Part shown: positions 34,544 through 43,405 of the stretch, piece after piece
How positions within the stretch are numbered: position 1 is the stretch's first letter
Layout of the letters: each line of letters starts with the position of its first letter
Origin: Bremerella sp. TYQ1
GTDB lineage: Bacteria > Planctomycetota > Planctomycetia > Pirellulales > Pirellulaceae
Length of the DNA stretch: 64,000 nucleotides
Direction of reading: 5' to 3'
Assembly (NCBI RefSeq): GCF_020150455.1
Contig: NZ_CP083740.1
Span: forward strand, 2,356,001 to 2,420,000
Notes under the pieces: generated by a model
Seen by the model: the letters and a program-made list of their open reading frames with translations, nothing else
Databases searched by the model: none
What the model was told of the DNA's origin: nothing
Made by a program: the position numbers and the translations under genes

Positions 34544-34966
34544 TTAATCCAACTTCAATTCCAAGTCGGTCATATCTTCTTCGACGGTGATCGTGAATGG
34601 CGAAGTCTCTTCCTTGCCATACTTCTTCAACACGGCCAGGTAAGCCGGCTTCGTGCTCGTCTTGCCCCCCTGCACCGCGGCAGGATCTTGGACGTAAACG
34701 GTATGCACTCCCGGCGCAACGCCTGGCGTGTTGACCACCTTCATTTCAAAACGGCCATCTTCATCGGTCGTTGCATAACTTTCAGGATGGTTGGCCGTAT
34801 CTTCCGGGATGAAATAGACCTTCATCCCGGGGATTGGTTCACCTTCGTGAGTCAGTTGCCCTTTGACTTGATACAAGCCTGAATCGTTGCCGCCACAAGC
34901 GGTGAAAGCAAGAGCCATTGGCACGATGGCCAACAGCAATAAGAACGAATGCGCGTTGGTTTTCAT
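34544..34966 (-). CDS. Small lipoprotein with carboxypeptidase-regulatory-like fold
   Basis: A 140-residue lipoprotein with lipobox AFTACGG. The mature part, VKGQLTHEGEPIPGMKVYFI followed by ATTDEDGRFEMKV, is the Ig-like regulatory domain (transthyretin-like/CarboxypepD_reg) usually encoded beside DUF1559 genes in planctomycetes. It is 72 bp downstream of the DUF1559 gene on the same strand. It probably acts on the outer face of the envelope together with that protein; the role is not known. Confidence 0.82.
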   Translation of the reverse strand: MKTNAHSFLLLLAIVPMALAFTACGGNDSGLYQVKGQLTHEGEPIPGMKVYFIPEDTANHPESYATTDEDGRFEMKVVNTPGVAPGVHTVYVQDPAAVQGGKTSTKPAYLAVLKKYGKEETSPFTITVEEDMTDLELKLD

Positions 34967-35038
34967 GATGGAGCAATCCCATGGGTTGGTGATAACGAAA
35001 CAACCTCAGGCAGGCCTGAGACACTCTCCAGCGGAAGC

Positions 35039-35956
35039 TTAAGGAAGCCTCACCACTTCGTTACCATCACGGGTATGCAATGCTCGCCATGGGTCGCGGG
35101 CAATCGTTTCTGGAATGAACGTCACGCTGCCGTCGCACATGGCTGCCAAAACACCGCCGGGGTGATCGCTACGCGATGTACGACATGCCACGCCGTCAAT
35201 CACTACGTTCGGAGGAAAACTGGTTCCGCCTTGATGCGAGATTGTCAGGCCTTCCGAGTTGTGATTGACCCAGAAAAACGGATTGGTCGCCGCACCACGA
35301 TCGGTGATCGTTTGTTCGTCGTTGTTGTGCTTTTGTTCCAGCAGCAGAAACGTATTGGTCGTACCGTCAGTGATCATGCTGAAATCGACTCCGCTGTTCT
35401 TGTACCCAATGCCGTTAAATCGCAGGGCACGTTCCGGGCAACAGCTACTTCCCGCGTTGCCGGCGTTCATCGCGTAGTCTTTGAACTCGTTCGCAGGTCC
35501 ACGACGCGCAGCACTCGGACATACAAACGTGGGTGGCATGTTCTGCGCGGCAAACTGATTGGCCGTGTCCCCATCCGAACCCCAGTCGCTGAAGTAAGAA
35601 TCAGCCTTTTCGCTCGTCCATGCTTTTCTGCTGAAGTCGATCCGGTCGGCTAGATTATTGGCTTCGACGAAGCTCAACATCATTGCCGGCCAGCCAATCA
35701 TTCCCTTGTAGAACACACCGTTATTCTCTGCATTGCTCTGGTGACTATTCAAAGCCAACGTCCCGCACGGGAACGACTTGAACGTGTCGTGATAGTTGTG
35801 CATGCCGATCGCGATCTGCTTCATGTTGTTGGTGCACTGCATCCGTCGAGCTGCCTCACGGGCCTGCTGCACGGCCGGCAATAGCAATGCGATCAGCACT
35901 CCAATAATGGCGATAACGACCAGCAATTCGACTAGCGTAAAACCTTGTTTGCGCAT
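35039..35956 (-). CDS. DUF1559 pseudopilin-like protein
   Basis: A 305-residue protein from the ATG at 35956, giving MRKQGFTLVELLVVIAIIGV, the type IV pilin/pseudopilin N-terminal methylation motif with the processing site after Gly. The next hallmark is LLPAVQQAREAARRMQCTNN, then MKQIAIGMHNYHDTFKSFP. The C-terminal half has DGTTNTFLLLEQK, SDHPGGVLAAMCDGSVTFI and RALHTRDGNEVV, typical of DUF1559. Planctomycetes hold dozens of these; each is probably a major or minor pseudopilin with a globular head. A lipoprotein gene follows. Confidence 0.95.
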   Translation of the reverse strand: MRKQGFTLVELLVVIAIIGVLIALLLPAVQQAREAARRMQCTNNMKQIAIGMHNYHDTFKSFPCGTLALNSHQSNAENNGVFYKGMIGWPAMMLSFVEANNLADRIDFSRKAWTSEKADSYFSDWGSDGDTANQFAAQNMPPTFVCPSAARRGPANEFKDYAMNAGNAGSSCCPERALRFNGIGYKNSGVDFSMITDGTTNTFLLLEQKHNNDEQTITDRGAATNPFFWVNHNSEGLTISHQGGTSFPPNVVIDGVACRTSRSDHPGGVLAAMCDGSVTFIPETIARDPWRALHTRDGNEVVRLP

Positions 35957-36204
35957 GGGAAAACCCCGCCTGAAAAGAATAGAGAGATAAGACAAGAAAA
36001 GAAAAGATTACCACTGACACCATAACAATACCGGGATATCACCCCTATTACAATAAGAATCCTTCACAAAACCACCCTGCAGATGAAACCAAACCCCTGC
36101 CAGAGGTATATCCTGGTAACTTAATTCGGTCAGCCAAACTCCCCGATCGGGTGTTAGAATGTGACCATCAAAACAGGTCTCTGATCCCGTGAGTTTTCTG
36201 CCAC

Positions 36205-37311
36205 ATGACGCCCAACAATCTATGTCAATCGTTGATCGTTTACGGGTCGTACATGCCTGGCCGACCGAACCATTCTGTCGTCGCACATCTGCCTGGCACT
36301 TGGCGAAAAGGAATCATCGCCGCAAATATGATCCTGCCGCCCGATGGCATCGGTCCCGGTGAAGAAGATGCTGTCGAGGCGTGGACGATCACGTTCGACG
36401 ACTGCCAGGCCCAAATGTTCACACCTGAATGGGATGCGCAGGCACGACTTCTATACGACCGCTGGAATGCTTTAGATGAAGCGATGGGGCCAACATGGGC
36501 GCGTAATCAACGGCGATGGTGGCCAGCAGGGTCGGACATGGTTCCCGGCGGTAGCGACATGATCGTTGTGAACATTTACTTGCCGATCGAACACTTCCCT
36601 TATCTGGCTAATCAAAATGATGTCCCCTCCCCCGACGACGAGGACAACATCTTCGCGCTCTGGCAGCAACAAAAGTCTGGCGAAAAGCAATTCGACGAAA
36701 GTCTCTTCCTTGGCTTGATCAAAGACAGCCTTCCAGAACAAATCCCCGAACTGTTCGGCGACCTGCCTGGTGGCGAAACATTCGTCGCTCGCCTTACGCA
36801 GTTTTTTAAAGATCATCAACTTAGTGGTAAGAGCGTTCTCTCGACCGACGATGGCGACTTTTACTTATACTGCTCACCCCTAGACCAAAACGCCCTGCCC
36901 TCTTCCAAGCTGATCGAACTTGCCAAAGCCGACGTCCAACAGTTTGCAATTCTGCTGCAGCAGGAAGCTCGCATGAAAGATGTCCGCAGGCTTGCTGAGA
37001 TGCCTTACGAGTTTGTCGAAGATGGCGATGAGTTGTCCGACTTCGACAGCAGCCCAGAAGCGGTCGCTTTAGATCAAGCCCACGAACTTCTCTTGGCATT
37101 GCAAACGTGCCATGAGCCTTGGTTCTACGCGTTGTCCGAAGCGTGTTATGGCATCGCAGCCACCTACACCCTCCGCGACTGGCTGCTGCAAGGCTGGTTC
37201 GACGTCGCCATCGATCTCACGCCCAGCTATGAACTTTGGAAAGCGGGAGGGCGATACAAAATTGTCGATGGAACGTGCTACGTCTTTGAAACCGGTCGTC
37301 GCGAAGTGTAA
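36205..37311 (+). CDS. GGCT-fold-like protein with large uncharacterised C-terminus
   Basis: A 368-residue cytosolic protein. The N-terminal 90 residues (LIVYGSYMPGRPNHSVVAHL, then GTWRKGIIAANM and a strand AWTITFDDCQ) look like a gamma-glutamylcyclotransferase-like/AIG2 fold, in which YGSxxPG forms the substrate-binding loop. The catalytic Glu of true GGCTs cannot be located with certainty. The remaining 270 residues have no known motif; they contain GGSDMIVVNIYLPIEHFP and an acidic stretch. It converges with the SUKH gene. No signal peptide. Function unknown; the fold call is moderate. Confidence 0.6.
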   Translation: MTPNNLCQSLIVYGSYMPGRPNHSVVAHLPGTWRKGIIAANMILPPDGIGPGEEDAVEAWTITFDDCQAQMFTPEWDAQARLLYDRWNALDEAMGPTWARNQRRWWPAGSDMVPGGSDMIVVNIYLPIEHFPYLANQNDVPSPDDEDNIFALWQQQKSGEKQFDESLFLGLIKDSLPEQIPELFGDLPGGETFVARLTQFFKDHQLSGKSVLSTDDGDFYLYCSPLDQNALPSSKLIELAKADVQQFAILLQQEARMKDVRRLAEMPYEFVEDGDELSDFDSSPEAVALDQAHELLLALQTCHEPWFYALSEACYGIAATYTLRDWLLQGWFDVAIDLTPSYELWKAGGRYKIVDGTCYVFETGRREV

Positions 37312-37393
37312 CCGGAGGCTCATTTCTGACTGTCTCGGAGCGATGCTTTTCCGATTGCCTGGCAGCGTTTCTGCACGCGCTTGCTTCATCGAC

Positions 37394-37873
37394 TCACGAT
37401 AGAAATTCAATCAGGCTCGCCGGGCCTGGCGTCAGAAAGTCGTTGGGATCCTGATCCGCGTCGTATCGGTATTGCTCGTGCAGGAACGTAACGAGGAACG
37501 GAAAGAACGTCCTGTCCGGCTGCTGTAGATAACCCATCGCGTCGCCGTTCTCCCAGTCGACGAATGCCAGAAACCGCGAAGCCAAGTCACTGTGCGTCGT
37601 CGCGAAATCAGCTCGTGTCTCTCTGACAAACGCTGGCAACTGCTCGATGGGACGAATGAACCGGGGAACATCCGGCTCATCTCCCGCACTCAACCCGAGT
37701 CCGTTGCAGTTGAGATAAAACTCACGCAGTTCATCCGGCAGACGAATCCCGATCTCAGACTCCGTCACCTGAATCGCATCAAGCGACGCCCCATCTCCCA
37801 CGCAATGCCGAAACGAATTCTCCGGATCGGCCTTGCCAAAGAACGCCGCCACAATGGAATTCCAATTGGACAT
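37394..37873 (-). CDS. SMI1/KNR4 (SUKH) family protein
   Basis: A 159-residue protein with the SUKH core: IQVTESEIGIRLPDELREFY followed by LNCNGLGLS, and later FLAFVDWENGDAMGY. SUKH proteins are often immunity proteins against contact-dependent or polymorphic toxins, but many planctomycete copies stand alone. No toxin gene is recognisable next to it; the neighbour is a GGCT-like protein of unknown function. Family call good; immunity role only possible. Confidence 0.75.
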   Translation of the reverse strand: MSNWNSIVAAFFGKADPENSFRHCVGDGASLDAIQVTESEIGIRLPDELREFYLNCNGLGLSAGDEPDVPRFIRPIEQLPAFVRETRADFATTHSDLASRFLAFVDWENGDAMGYLQQPDRTFFPFLVTFLHEQYRYDADQDPNDFLTPGPASLIEFLS

Positions 37874-38043
37874 TTCTAGGAGCTCATAATAATGAGTTAC
37901 GAAAGCAATCTTGCCAGCCTAACTGTCATCGAGCTAGACATCGAACTCCGCTCCATGTATTCACTGCAGAAGGAATCACGATGACTCCCCGTCTTTCAAC
38001 TACCCAAGCCCTGCCTGCTCGACTGTGGGCATAGCACCTCCGA

Positions 38044-38526
38044 CTATTTATCAGTTTTGATCCGTCGCAATTCCAGCACGACATCGGCAGCCGGCAGCTT
38101 AAACTCCGTGGGACGTGGCTTTCCTGTCCACTGGTCTTCTTTCCAGACACCGACGACGCAACAAACTTTTAGTCGATCGCCGTCAAGCTGGTAAATCCCC
38201 AATGCATCGCCGCCTGTCTTCTGCGATTCGTTCGAGCGGTGATCCCAGACTTTCGGCGTCGCTGTCGGATCTAGATCAAAAGTTCCAGCCCACAACTCCT
38301 TGTTGTTGGCGTCGATCGCGGAATACGTTAGGTCGTTTCGAAAAACGAGCCGCTTGGCATCTTTCGTTCTGCCTGGCGGTTGCACGTCAACGATCTCCCA
38401 CGTTCCCGAGAAGGTTTCGAGAACTTGCTCAATCGCCTTCGCTTTGGCGTGATTCTTCTCAGGTTTGTCTTCGGTCACTCCAAGGCACACGGCCAACATA
38501 GCCAACACTGACAAAGTAGGTTTCAT
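38044..38526 (-). CDS. TIGR03067-domain protein
   Basis: A 160-residue protein with an N-terminal hydrophobic segment ([14 protein letters not shown]) that serves as signal peptide. The body matches the planctomycete TIGR03067 domain: [12 protein letters not shown] at the start, a central strand pair [13 protein letters not shown], then [15 protein letters not shown] and a terminal RPTEF. The domain looks lipocalin-like and its function is unknown. It stands alone, 36 bp downstream of nothing on the same strand except the SDR gene behind it. Confidence 0.8.
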   Translation of the reverse strand: MKPTLSVLAMLAVCLGVTEDKPEKNHAKAKAIEQVLETFSGTWEIVDVQPPGRTKDAKRLVFRNDLTYSAIDANNKELWAGTFDLDPTATPKVWDHRSNESQKTGGDALGIYQLDGDRLKVCCVVGVWKEDQWTGKPRPTEFKLPAADVVLELRRIKTDK

Positions 38527-38561
38527 GAATCTCTCCTAATTCGACGTGTAAAAAGATTGCG

Positions 38562-39317
38562 TTACTTCAACCCACCGGAGGCAAGGATGACCTCACCGGT
38601 CAACCAGCCAGAGTCGTTCGACGCGAGGAATGCAACAACCTTGGCGATATCGTTAGGCGTGCCGATTCGTCCCAGCGGGGTCATCGAGACCAATCGCTTT
38701 TCGAGCTCGCTACTAACTCCGTAAAGCCCTGCAGTCTTGGTCCCTTGGCTGAGGGTCGCTCCAGGATTGACGGAGTTTACGCGAATCTTTCTCGGCGCTA
38801 ATTCCTTGGCCAACACGCCAGTTACAGCATCGAGCCCAGCTTTGCTGGCAGCATAGATCGAGTATCCAGGCGGGTGCGAGCGTGATGCCCCAGAACCAAT
38901 GTTAATGATGCTTCCGCCATCTGCCCCAAAGTGCTTGAGCGACTCGCGAATCACGAGCAGCGGTCCCAAGAGATTGACGTTCATCTGCCGATGAAATTCT
39001 TCCTCGGTAAACTCCGCGACCGACATCTCTTGGTATACGCCGGCATTGTTGACGAGGATATCGAGCCTGCCGAACGCTTCGGTCACCTGCTCAAATAATC
39101 GAATGACGTCCTGCTCCTTGGCAACATTTGCCTGAATGGCGATCGCCTGGCCTCCGGCCTTTTGAACTGCTCCAGCAACCGTTTCGGCACCAGTGCGATC
39201 CCTCGCATAGTTCACCACGACCGCCGCTTGGCGAGACGCGAGTTCCTTGACGATTCCTGCGCCGATCCCCTTGGATGCGCCCGTTACGACAGCGACTTTA
39301 CCTTGCATGTGTGACAT
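38562..39317 (-). CDS. SDR-family NAD(P)-dependent oxidoreductase
   Basis: A 251-residue short-chain dehydrogenase/reductase. The cofactor motif is [14 protein letters not shown], the structural motif is LVNNAGVY, and the active site comprises Ser in NIGSGASRS, Tyr and Lys in [10 protein letters not shown]. The terminal GGLK end is typical of 3-oxoacyl-ACP reductase-like SDRs. The ATG at 39317 is chosen because [10 protein letters not shown] follows in the family; longer forms are possible. Substrate unknown. The same strand continues with a TIGR03067 gene 36 bp away, without functional link. Confidence 0.92.
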   Translation of the reverse strand: MSHMQGKVAVVTGASKGIGAGIVKELASRQAAVVVNYARDRTGAETVAGAVQKAGGQAIAIQANVAKEQDVIRLFEQVTEAFGRLDILVNNAGVYQEMSVAEFTEEEFHRQMNVNLLGPLLVIRESLKHFGADGGSIINIGSGASRSHPPGYSIYAASKAGLDAVTGVLAKELAPRKIRVNSVNPGATLSQGTKTAGLYGVSSELEKRLVSMTPLGRIGTPNDIAKVVAFLASNDSGWLTGEVILASGGLK

Positions 39318-39400
39318 GAATTGTCCTCCCTTACCCCAGAGACACATCGGAAAAGAGACTGTGACGAGTGATCGAAGAATATTTCAATTGAAATGCCTCG

Positions 39401-39534
39401 GTGCCATGCCGTTGTCCTCGTCGGCATGTGAATTTCGGCTAGGTTTCAATCACATTCGCATGTTACTAACAGCGAGATTTTTATTCCGTTGTAAATCCCG
39501 CACGGCATGCCGACGATGACGACGGCCATGGCTC
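39401..39534. mobile_element. MITE-like element, copy 1
   Basis: A 134-bp element with imperfect terminal inverted repeats of about 28 bp at 39401-39428 and 39506-39534. Its interior matches the second copy at 47390-47534 in the same orientation, with shared AGGTTTCAATC, GCATTC, AGCGAGA and TTCCGTTGT blocks. It has no coding capacity. The right arm has one inserted base and several changes, so this copy is older or decayed. Confidence 0.75.
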
Positions 39535-39716
39535 GCGCCTATCCCAACAGGGCGTTTCCATTCTAAGGTGGGGGCGTTCAATCTAACATGATTTATATCT
39601 TGGCCAGAGCCTCATACCTCACAGGATGGTGTGGCTGATTATTCTCGTTCCAGCATTCATCACTAGCACCTGCTGCGCTTCTGTTGCCGTTTTCTTGGGA
39701 TTCCAAATTGTGCCTT

Positions 39717-39734
39717 AATTCGCATATGCGAATT
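39717..39734. promoter_or_regulatory. 18-bp perfect palindrome, likely operator
   Basis: AATTCGCATATGCGAATT is self-complementary along its whole length. It lies 116 bp upstream of the first gene of a unit ending in an ArsR-family regulator. The half-site spacing ATTC-N8-GAAT resembles operators of ArsR-family repressors (from memory, that of SqrR). The binding protein is inferred, most simply the ArsR protein at 42659. Confidence 0.6.
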
Positions 39735-39849
39735 GACGAATATAGCCTACAAGGCGTTCTCGCTGACGATCGTTTGTTGGCGTGCTTGTTTGTTGAGGAA
39801 GGATTGTGAACGGCCCAAAAGAATGGTCGTTCTGGAAAGGAGTTCCGCT

Positions 39850-40683
39850 ATGTCACTAACGATGTTTCGTGCCCAATGGGGACCACTGACGTTATGTTTC
39901 GCAATTGCTTTTGGGGCTACGGTAAGTGCCGCTGACCAAGCTTCGAGTACCCCTTGGAATGCCAACGGCGGACCAGGAGTAAGCACTTTGGCAACGTCAG
40001 CCGATGCGGGACGTTTCTCGTACGTTTTATTCTGGCGTGACAACGATGTCGCCACACAGAAGTTCAACACGGCAATTCAGGAAGCCACCACGCAAATGAG
40101 TTCGCCGGTGAGCGTCGTGAGTGCTCAAGTGACCGATTCACGAAATGCCGACCTTGTGGAATTGTTCGGCGCCGATCGAGCCCCCCTGCCCCTTTTAATC
40201 GCGATCGCCCCCAACGGCGCAGTCACGAAAGCTTGGGTTAATCATGTCGAAGCCAATCAACTGCAAGAGGGAATTGTTAGCAATGGCACTGCTGCCTGCC
40301 TAAAGGCGATGCAAGAACAAAAGCTGTCGCTCATCTGCGTGTGCAATAGCCAGACAACACACAGCAGCAAAATTCGCAATGCTGCAAAAGCCTTTCTCGC
40401 GGACGAGCGATTTGGTGCCGCGACGGTAGTGATTGAGATCGATCCAGCCGATCAGCGCGAACGGGCGTTTCTGGGAAGCTTGCAAGTAAACCCAACCATC
40501 AGCGACGCTACGATGCTTCTCGTTTCGCCGGCAGGTCAAATGATCGGCAGCTTTGACGGTACTGCTACGGCAGCGCAAGTTGTTGCCAAGATCGAGGCCG
40601 CACAGCAAAGCTGTTGCCCCGGCGGCGTCTGCGGTCCGGAAGGTTGCTGCCCCGGCGGTGTTTGCCCACCTCAGGAAAAATAA
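39850..40683 (+). CDS. Secreted protein with two thioredoxin-fold-like halves and a Cys-rich tail
   Basis: A 277-residue protein, ATG with AAGGAG upstream and a signal peptide ending in VSAADQ. The mature part has two halves of similar pattern (RFSYVLFWRDNDVATQKFN and LSLICVCNSQTTHSSKIRN), each leading into an amphipathic helix and a strand, like thioredoxin folds without the usual CxxC. The last 20 residues hold six Cys in CCPGGVCGPEGCCPGGVC. Vicinal Cys in repeated CCPGG motifs could bind a soft metal or metalloid. The tail and the ArsR gene three positions away suggest metal or thiol stress, but I see no direct proof. First gene of the operon. Confidence 0.7.
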   Translation: MSLTMFRAQWGPLTLCFAIAFGATVSAADQASSTPWNANGGPGVSTLATSADAGRFSYVLFWRDNDVATQKFNTAIQEATTQMSSPVSVVSAQVTDSRNADLVELFGADRAPLPLLIAIAPNGAVTKAWVNHVEANQLQEGIVSNGTAACLKAMQEQKLSLICVCNSQTTHSSKIRNAAKAFLADERFGAATVVIEIDPADQRERAFLGSLQVNPTISDATMLLVSPAGQMIGSFDGTATAAQVVAKIEAAQQSCCPGGVCGPEGCCPGGVCPPQEK

Positions 40684-40702
40684 CGATCAAGGAGCCCAAG
40701 TT

Positions 40703-41920
40703 ATGAATCTCCGTACGCTTGTATGGCGCGAATTGTTTGAACGAAAAAGCCAGATGGTCACCATCTTTTTGGGCATCTTCCTTGGCATTACGACCGTCGT
40801 CGCAATTCGCAACATTACCCATTATTCGGAAATGGCCGTTGCCAGAGAGCTGGACAGCTTAGGTGCGAACGTTTTGATTCTGCCTAAGTCGGTTTCACTG
40901 CAAGACTACTACGCTGCCGACATGCACGAGGAAGTTATCCCGGAAGAGTATGTCATGCGACTGACGATGTCAGACTTGCAAGGCGTCGATAACCTATCCC
41001 CTAAGCTCTGCGTTCCTGTTGACCTGGGAGGCCGCAACTATTCCTTCACCGGAATCTTGCCCAAAAGCGAATTCCAAGCCAAAGCAGCTTGGGCAGGAGC
41101 TGGCATCTTTTCGCGTCCCATCGGCTGTGGCGCCCTGGATCTGGGGACGGAACCAGAAGTAGACGACCAGAAAAGCCTTGTCCGAAAGCGAGTCATCAAA
41201 GACTTGGCCAAAGACGAAGTTCTTATCGGTGCCGATGTCGCCGAGCTTCAAGGTCTCACCGAAGGTGCGACGATCGACTTGCTCGGTGCCTCATTCCGAG
41301 TGATCGCAGTCCTGCCGGAAACTGGTACCGTCGACGATTCTCGCGTGTTCGCTCATCTGCACAAAGTACAGGACCTTGCCGGTAAAGGCCCCGTGGTCAA
41401 TTGCATTGAAATCGTGGGCTGCTGCAAAGAGATCTCCTCGGGTCTCGTTGGTGAAGTCAATAAATTGTTGCCCGAGGCAAAGGTGGTGACCATCAAACAA
41501 ATGGTCGACACGCAAGTCAAAGTGCATTACATGATGGAGCGGCTCTCCCAGGTCTTCGTGGCAATTATTGTTGTCGTCGGCGGCGCGGGGATCGCAAACT
41601 TCATGTTCGCCAACGTTTCGGAACGTCGCCGAGAAATCGGAACCTTGATGGCTATGGGGGCTCGCTCGCAGCTAATCCAGCGCATGTTCCTCGCCAAAGC
41701 GTTCTTACTTGGCCTCGCCGGAGGCATAGGAGGCTTTGCCATCGGTACCATCTTGGCGGTCACTATGGGGCCTCAACTTGCAGGTGTCGTTGTCCTGCCG
41801 ATGCCATCGTTGTCCCTTTGGGCCGTCGGTATCTCGGTGGGGGTCGCGCTTGTGGCAAGCTATTTTCCTGCTCGCCGAGCTGCAATGCTCGACCCTGTCG
41901 CTACGTTTAGGGAGATCTGA
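40703..41920 (+). CDS. FtsX/MacB-type ABC permease
   Basis: A 405-residue permease; the ATG at 40703 follows AAGGAG. It has an N-terminal helix (MVTIFLGIFLGITTVVAI), a periplasmic domain of about 240 residues (SLGANVLILPKSVSLQDYY onward) and three C-terminal helices (FVAIIVVVGGAGIANFMF, AFLLGLAGGIGGFAIGTIL, LSLWAVGISVGVALVASYF). NVSERRREIGTLMAMGA is the FtsX coupling motif. It is 20 bp behind the secreted protein and 2 bp before the ATPase. This is the MacB/LolE mechanotransmission type, used for extruding or extracting substrates at the outer leaflet. Confidence 0.9.
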   Translation: MNLRTLVWRELFERKSQMVTIFLGIFLGITTVVAIRNITHYSEMAVARELDSLGANVLILPKSVSLQDYYAADMHEEVIPEEYVMRLTMSDLQGVDNLSPKLCVPVDLGGRNYSFTGILPKSEFQAKAAWAGAGIFSRPIGCGALDLGTEPEVDDQKSLVRKRVIKDLAKDEVLIGADVAELQGLTEGATIDLLGASFRVIAVLPETGTVDDSRVFAHLHKVQDLAGKGPVVNCIEIVGCCKEISSGLVGEVNKLLPEAKVVTIKQMVDTQVKVHYMMERLSQVFVAIIVVVGGAGIANFMFANVSERRREIGTLMAMGARSQLIQRMFLAKAFLLGLAGGIGGFAIGTILAVTMGPQLAGVVVLPMPSLSLWAVGISVGVALVASYFPARRAAMLDPVATFREI

Positions 41921-41922
41921 TC

Positions 41923-42618
41923 ATGTTGTGTATGGAAAACGTCAGCAAAGATTACACACTACGGAAGCAGAAAGTTGCCGGCCTGGTCGATGCTTCGATC
42001 GAAATCAAGCAAGGCGATTTCGTCTCGCTTGTCGGCCCTAGCGGAAGCGGCAAGAGCACTTTGCTGCTCATGCTCGGAGGTATGCTCTCGCCGACGTCCG
42101 GACGTGTGGTGATCGATGGCAACTCCTTTTACGAAAGGAACGCCGACCAACGTGCCGCATTACGTCAGCAGTATATCGGTTATGTATTTCAGACATTTAA
42201 TCTGGTGCCCTACCTAACGGCACTCGAGAACGTGCAGGTCCCGATGTTCCTGGCCGACATTCGCTTGTCTGAACAACAGACACGTGCCGAAGAGCTTCTT
42301 CACCGGGTTGGGCTCGGAGAACGAATGCATCACAAGCCGAGTGAACTGAGTGTCGGGCAACAGCAACGGGTTGCCCTGGCGCGGATGCTTGCGAACGATC
42401 CTGCTGTTATCCTTGCAGATGAACCGACGGGCAATCTCGATCCCGAAACGGCTGCTCAAGTGATCACGTTTTTCCAAGAGTTCAACGCCGAAGGGCGAAC
42501 GATCGTCATGGTGACTCACGATCCCAAAGCAGCGGAACGAGCGAAAAGAATGATTCGGTTGACAAACGGTCGCCTGATCGGCGAATCGCTCTCGCCAAGC
42601 TCGCAGTGTATAGCATAA
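41923..42618 (+). CDS. LolD/MacB-type ABC ATP-binding protein
   Basis: A 231-residue ATPase. Walker A is GPSGSGKST, the signature is [13 protein letters not shown], Walker B is [12 protein letters not shown] and the switch His is in [14 protein letters not shown] and the insert before the signature are typical of LolD/MacB. Its ATG is 2 bp after the permease stop. The stop overlaps the start of an inverted repeat that separates it from the ArsR gene. Confidence 0.94.
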   Translation: MLCMENVSKDYTLRKQKVAGLVDASIEIKQGDFVSLVGPSGSGKSTLLLMLGGMLSPTSGRVVIDGNSFYERNADQRAALRQQYIGYVFQTFNLVPYLTALENVQVPMFLADIRLSEQQTRAEELLHRVGLGERMHHKPSELSVGQQQRVALARMLANDPAVILADEPTGNLDPETAAQVITFFQEFNAEGRTIVMVTHDPKAAERAKRMIRLTNGRLIGESLSPSSQCIA

Positions 42619-42649
42619 GATATCGGAAAACTTCGTATATCTATGCCTA
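42611..42649 (+). promoter_or_regulatory. Imperfect inverted repeat between ATPase and arsR-like gene
   Basis: TAGCATAAGATAT (42611-42623) and ATATCTATGCCTA (42637-42649) pair with one bulged base on each side. It overlaps the ATPase stop and ends 9 bp before the regulator ATG. It may form an mRNA hairpin or a second operator. Confidence 0.45.
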
Positions 42650-42658
42650 GGTGCGGCA

Positions 42659-43090
42659 ATGCCTGTTAAAACGAAATCTCGATCGTGCTCCCAGAAATGT
42701 GGTAAAGGGAGCACGGCAGCAACGCAATCATCGACAGCAGTTCTTTCCAATCATGGCATCGATGAAATGTTTCGTGCGTTTTCAGATCGCACGCGGCTAC
42801 GCATTTTACACCTGCTTCTGCGAGGTGAAGTCTGCGTCGGAGATCTCGTCAATATCTTAGAACTTTCTCAGCCCCGCGTCTCGCAGCAACTTACTTGCCT
42901 ACGCAACGCTGGCCTGGTCGTCGGCCGCAAGGAGGGTCTGTGGACGTTCTACTCGCTCACCAAACCTCAGACCCAGTTTCATAAACAACTGCTGAAATGC
43001 CTCAAGCTTTGTTTCTCGGAAGTCCCAGAACTTCAAGAGGACGAACGCCGAGCGGATGATCTAAGTCGCGAAGGCCGCTGCTGTCCCTAA
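42659..43090 (+). CDS. ArsR/SmtB-family transcriptional regulator
   Basis: A 143-residue winged-helix repressor. The core is AFSDRTRLRILHLLLRGEVC, the recognition helix is LSQPRVSQQLTCLRNAGLVV, and RKEGLWTFYSL is the wing. GEVCVGDLV corresponds to the metal site ELCVCDL of ArsR, but only the first Cys remains. Additional Cys occur in KCLKLCFSE and in the last residues RCCP, so a different Cys set may sense the inducer. It is the last gene of the four-gene unit; the upstream perfect palindrome is the likely target, giving autoregulation. Confidence 0.88.
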   Translation: MPVKTKSRSCSQKCGKGSTAATQSSTAVLSNHGIDEMFRAFSDRTRLRILHLLLRGEVCVGDLVNILELSQPRVSQQLTCLRNAGLVVGRKEGLWTFYSLTKPQTQFHKQLLKCLKLCFSEVPELQEDERRADDLSREGRCCP

Positions 43091-43405
43091 TCTAAACCAG
43101 CCCAACAGAAACACACCTGGGCTATCCCCCACGGTTCGGCTTCATCGCCTCTGCGCGGCTAACTGAGCGTTCTCTACCCCGACAAGTTTTTTTGCCGCGT
43201 ATCTTATTGTCTTGTGATGGCTTGCGCTAAAAGTCACGAAGTTCATGCGCCAACTGCTGCCAGCAATTTCCCGCAATATCTTGCTAATTAAAGCGTCAAA
43301 ACTAGATTAACCGCATATCCGGTTCGGTTGGCGTCCCCTGTCAGCTGCTCGGTACGACCACATCATGCAAATCGATTTATTTTCTATTTCCTAACGAGGT
43401 TGAAT
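43091..43405. other. 315-bp intergenic region
   Basis: It lies between the ArsR gene and the second DUF1559 gene. A weak stem (AGCCCA 43099-43104 with TGGGCT 43118-43123) has no T run. No other structure was recognised. It must hold the DUF1559 promoter. Confidence 0.4.

Noticed and set aside
37892..37984. 30-residue frame with AGGAG upstream, overlapping a second 17-residue frame by ATGA
   Set aside because: Good ribosome site, but no domain pattern, and it lies in the upstream region of the minus-strand SUKH gene; chance cannot be excluded.
39733..39849. 39 extra N-terminal residues of the Cys-tailed protein
   Set aside because: The frame begins inside the palindrome and would hide the signal peptide; the ATG at 39850 has a strong ribosome site.
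43099..43123. Stem after the ArsR gene as terminator
   Set aside because: Six-bp arms with a 13-nt loop and no T run are too weak.
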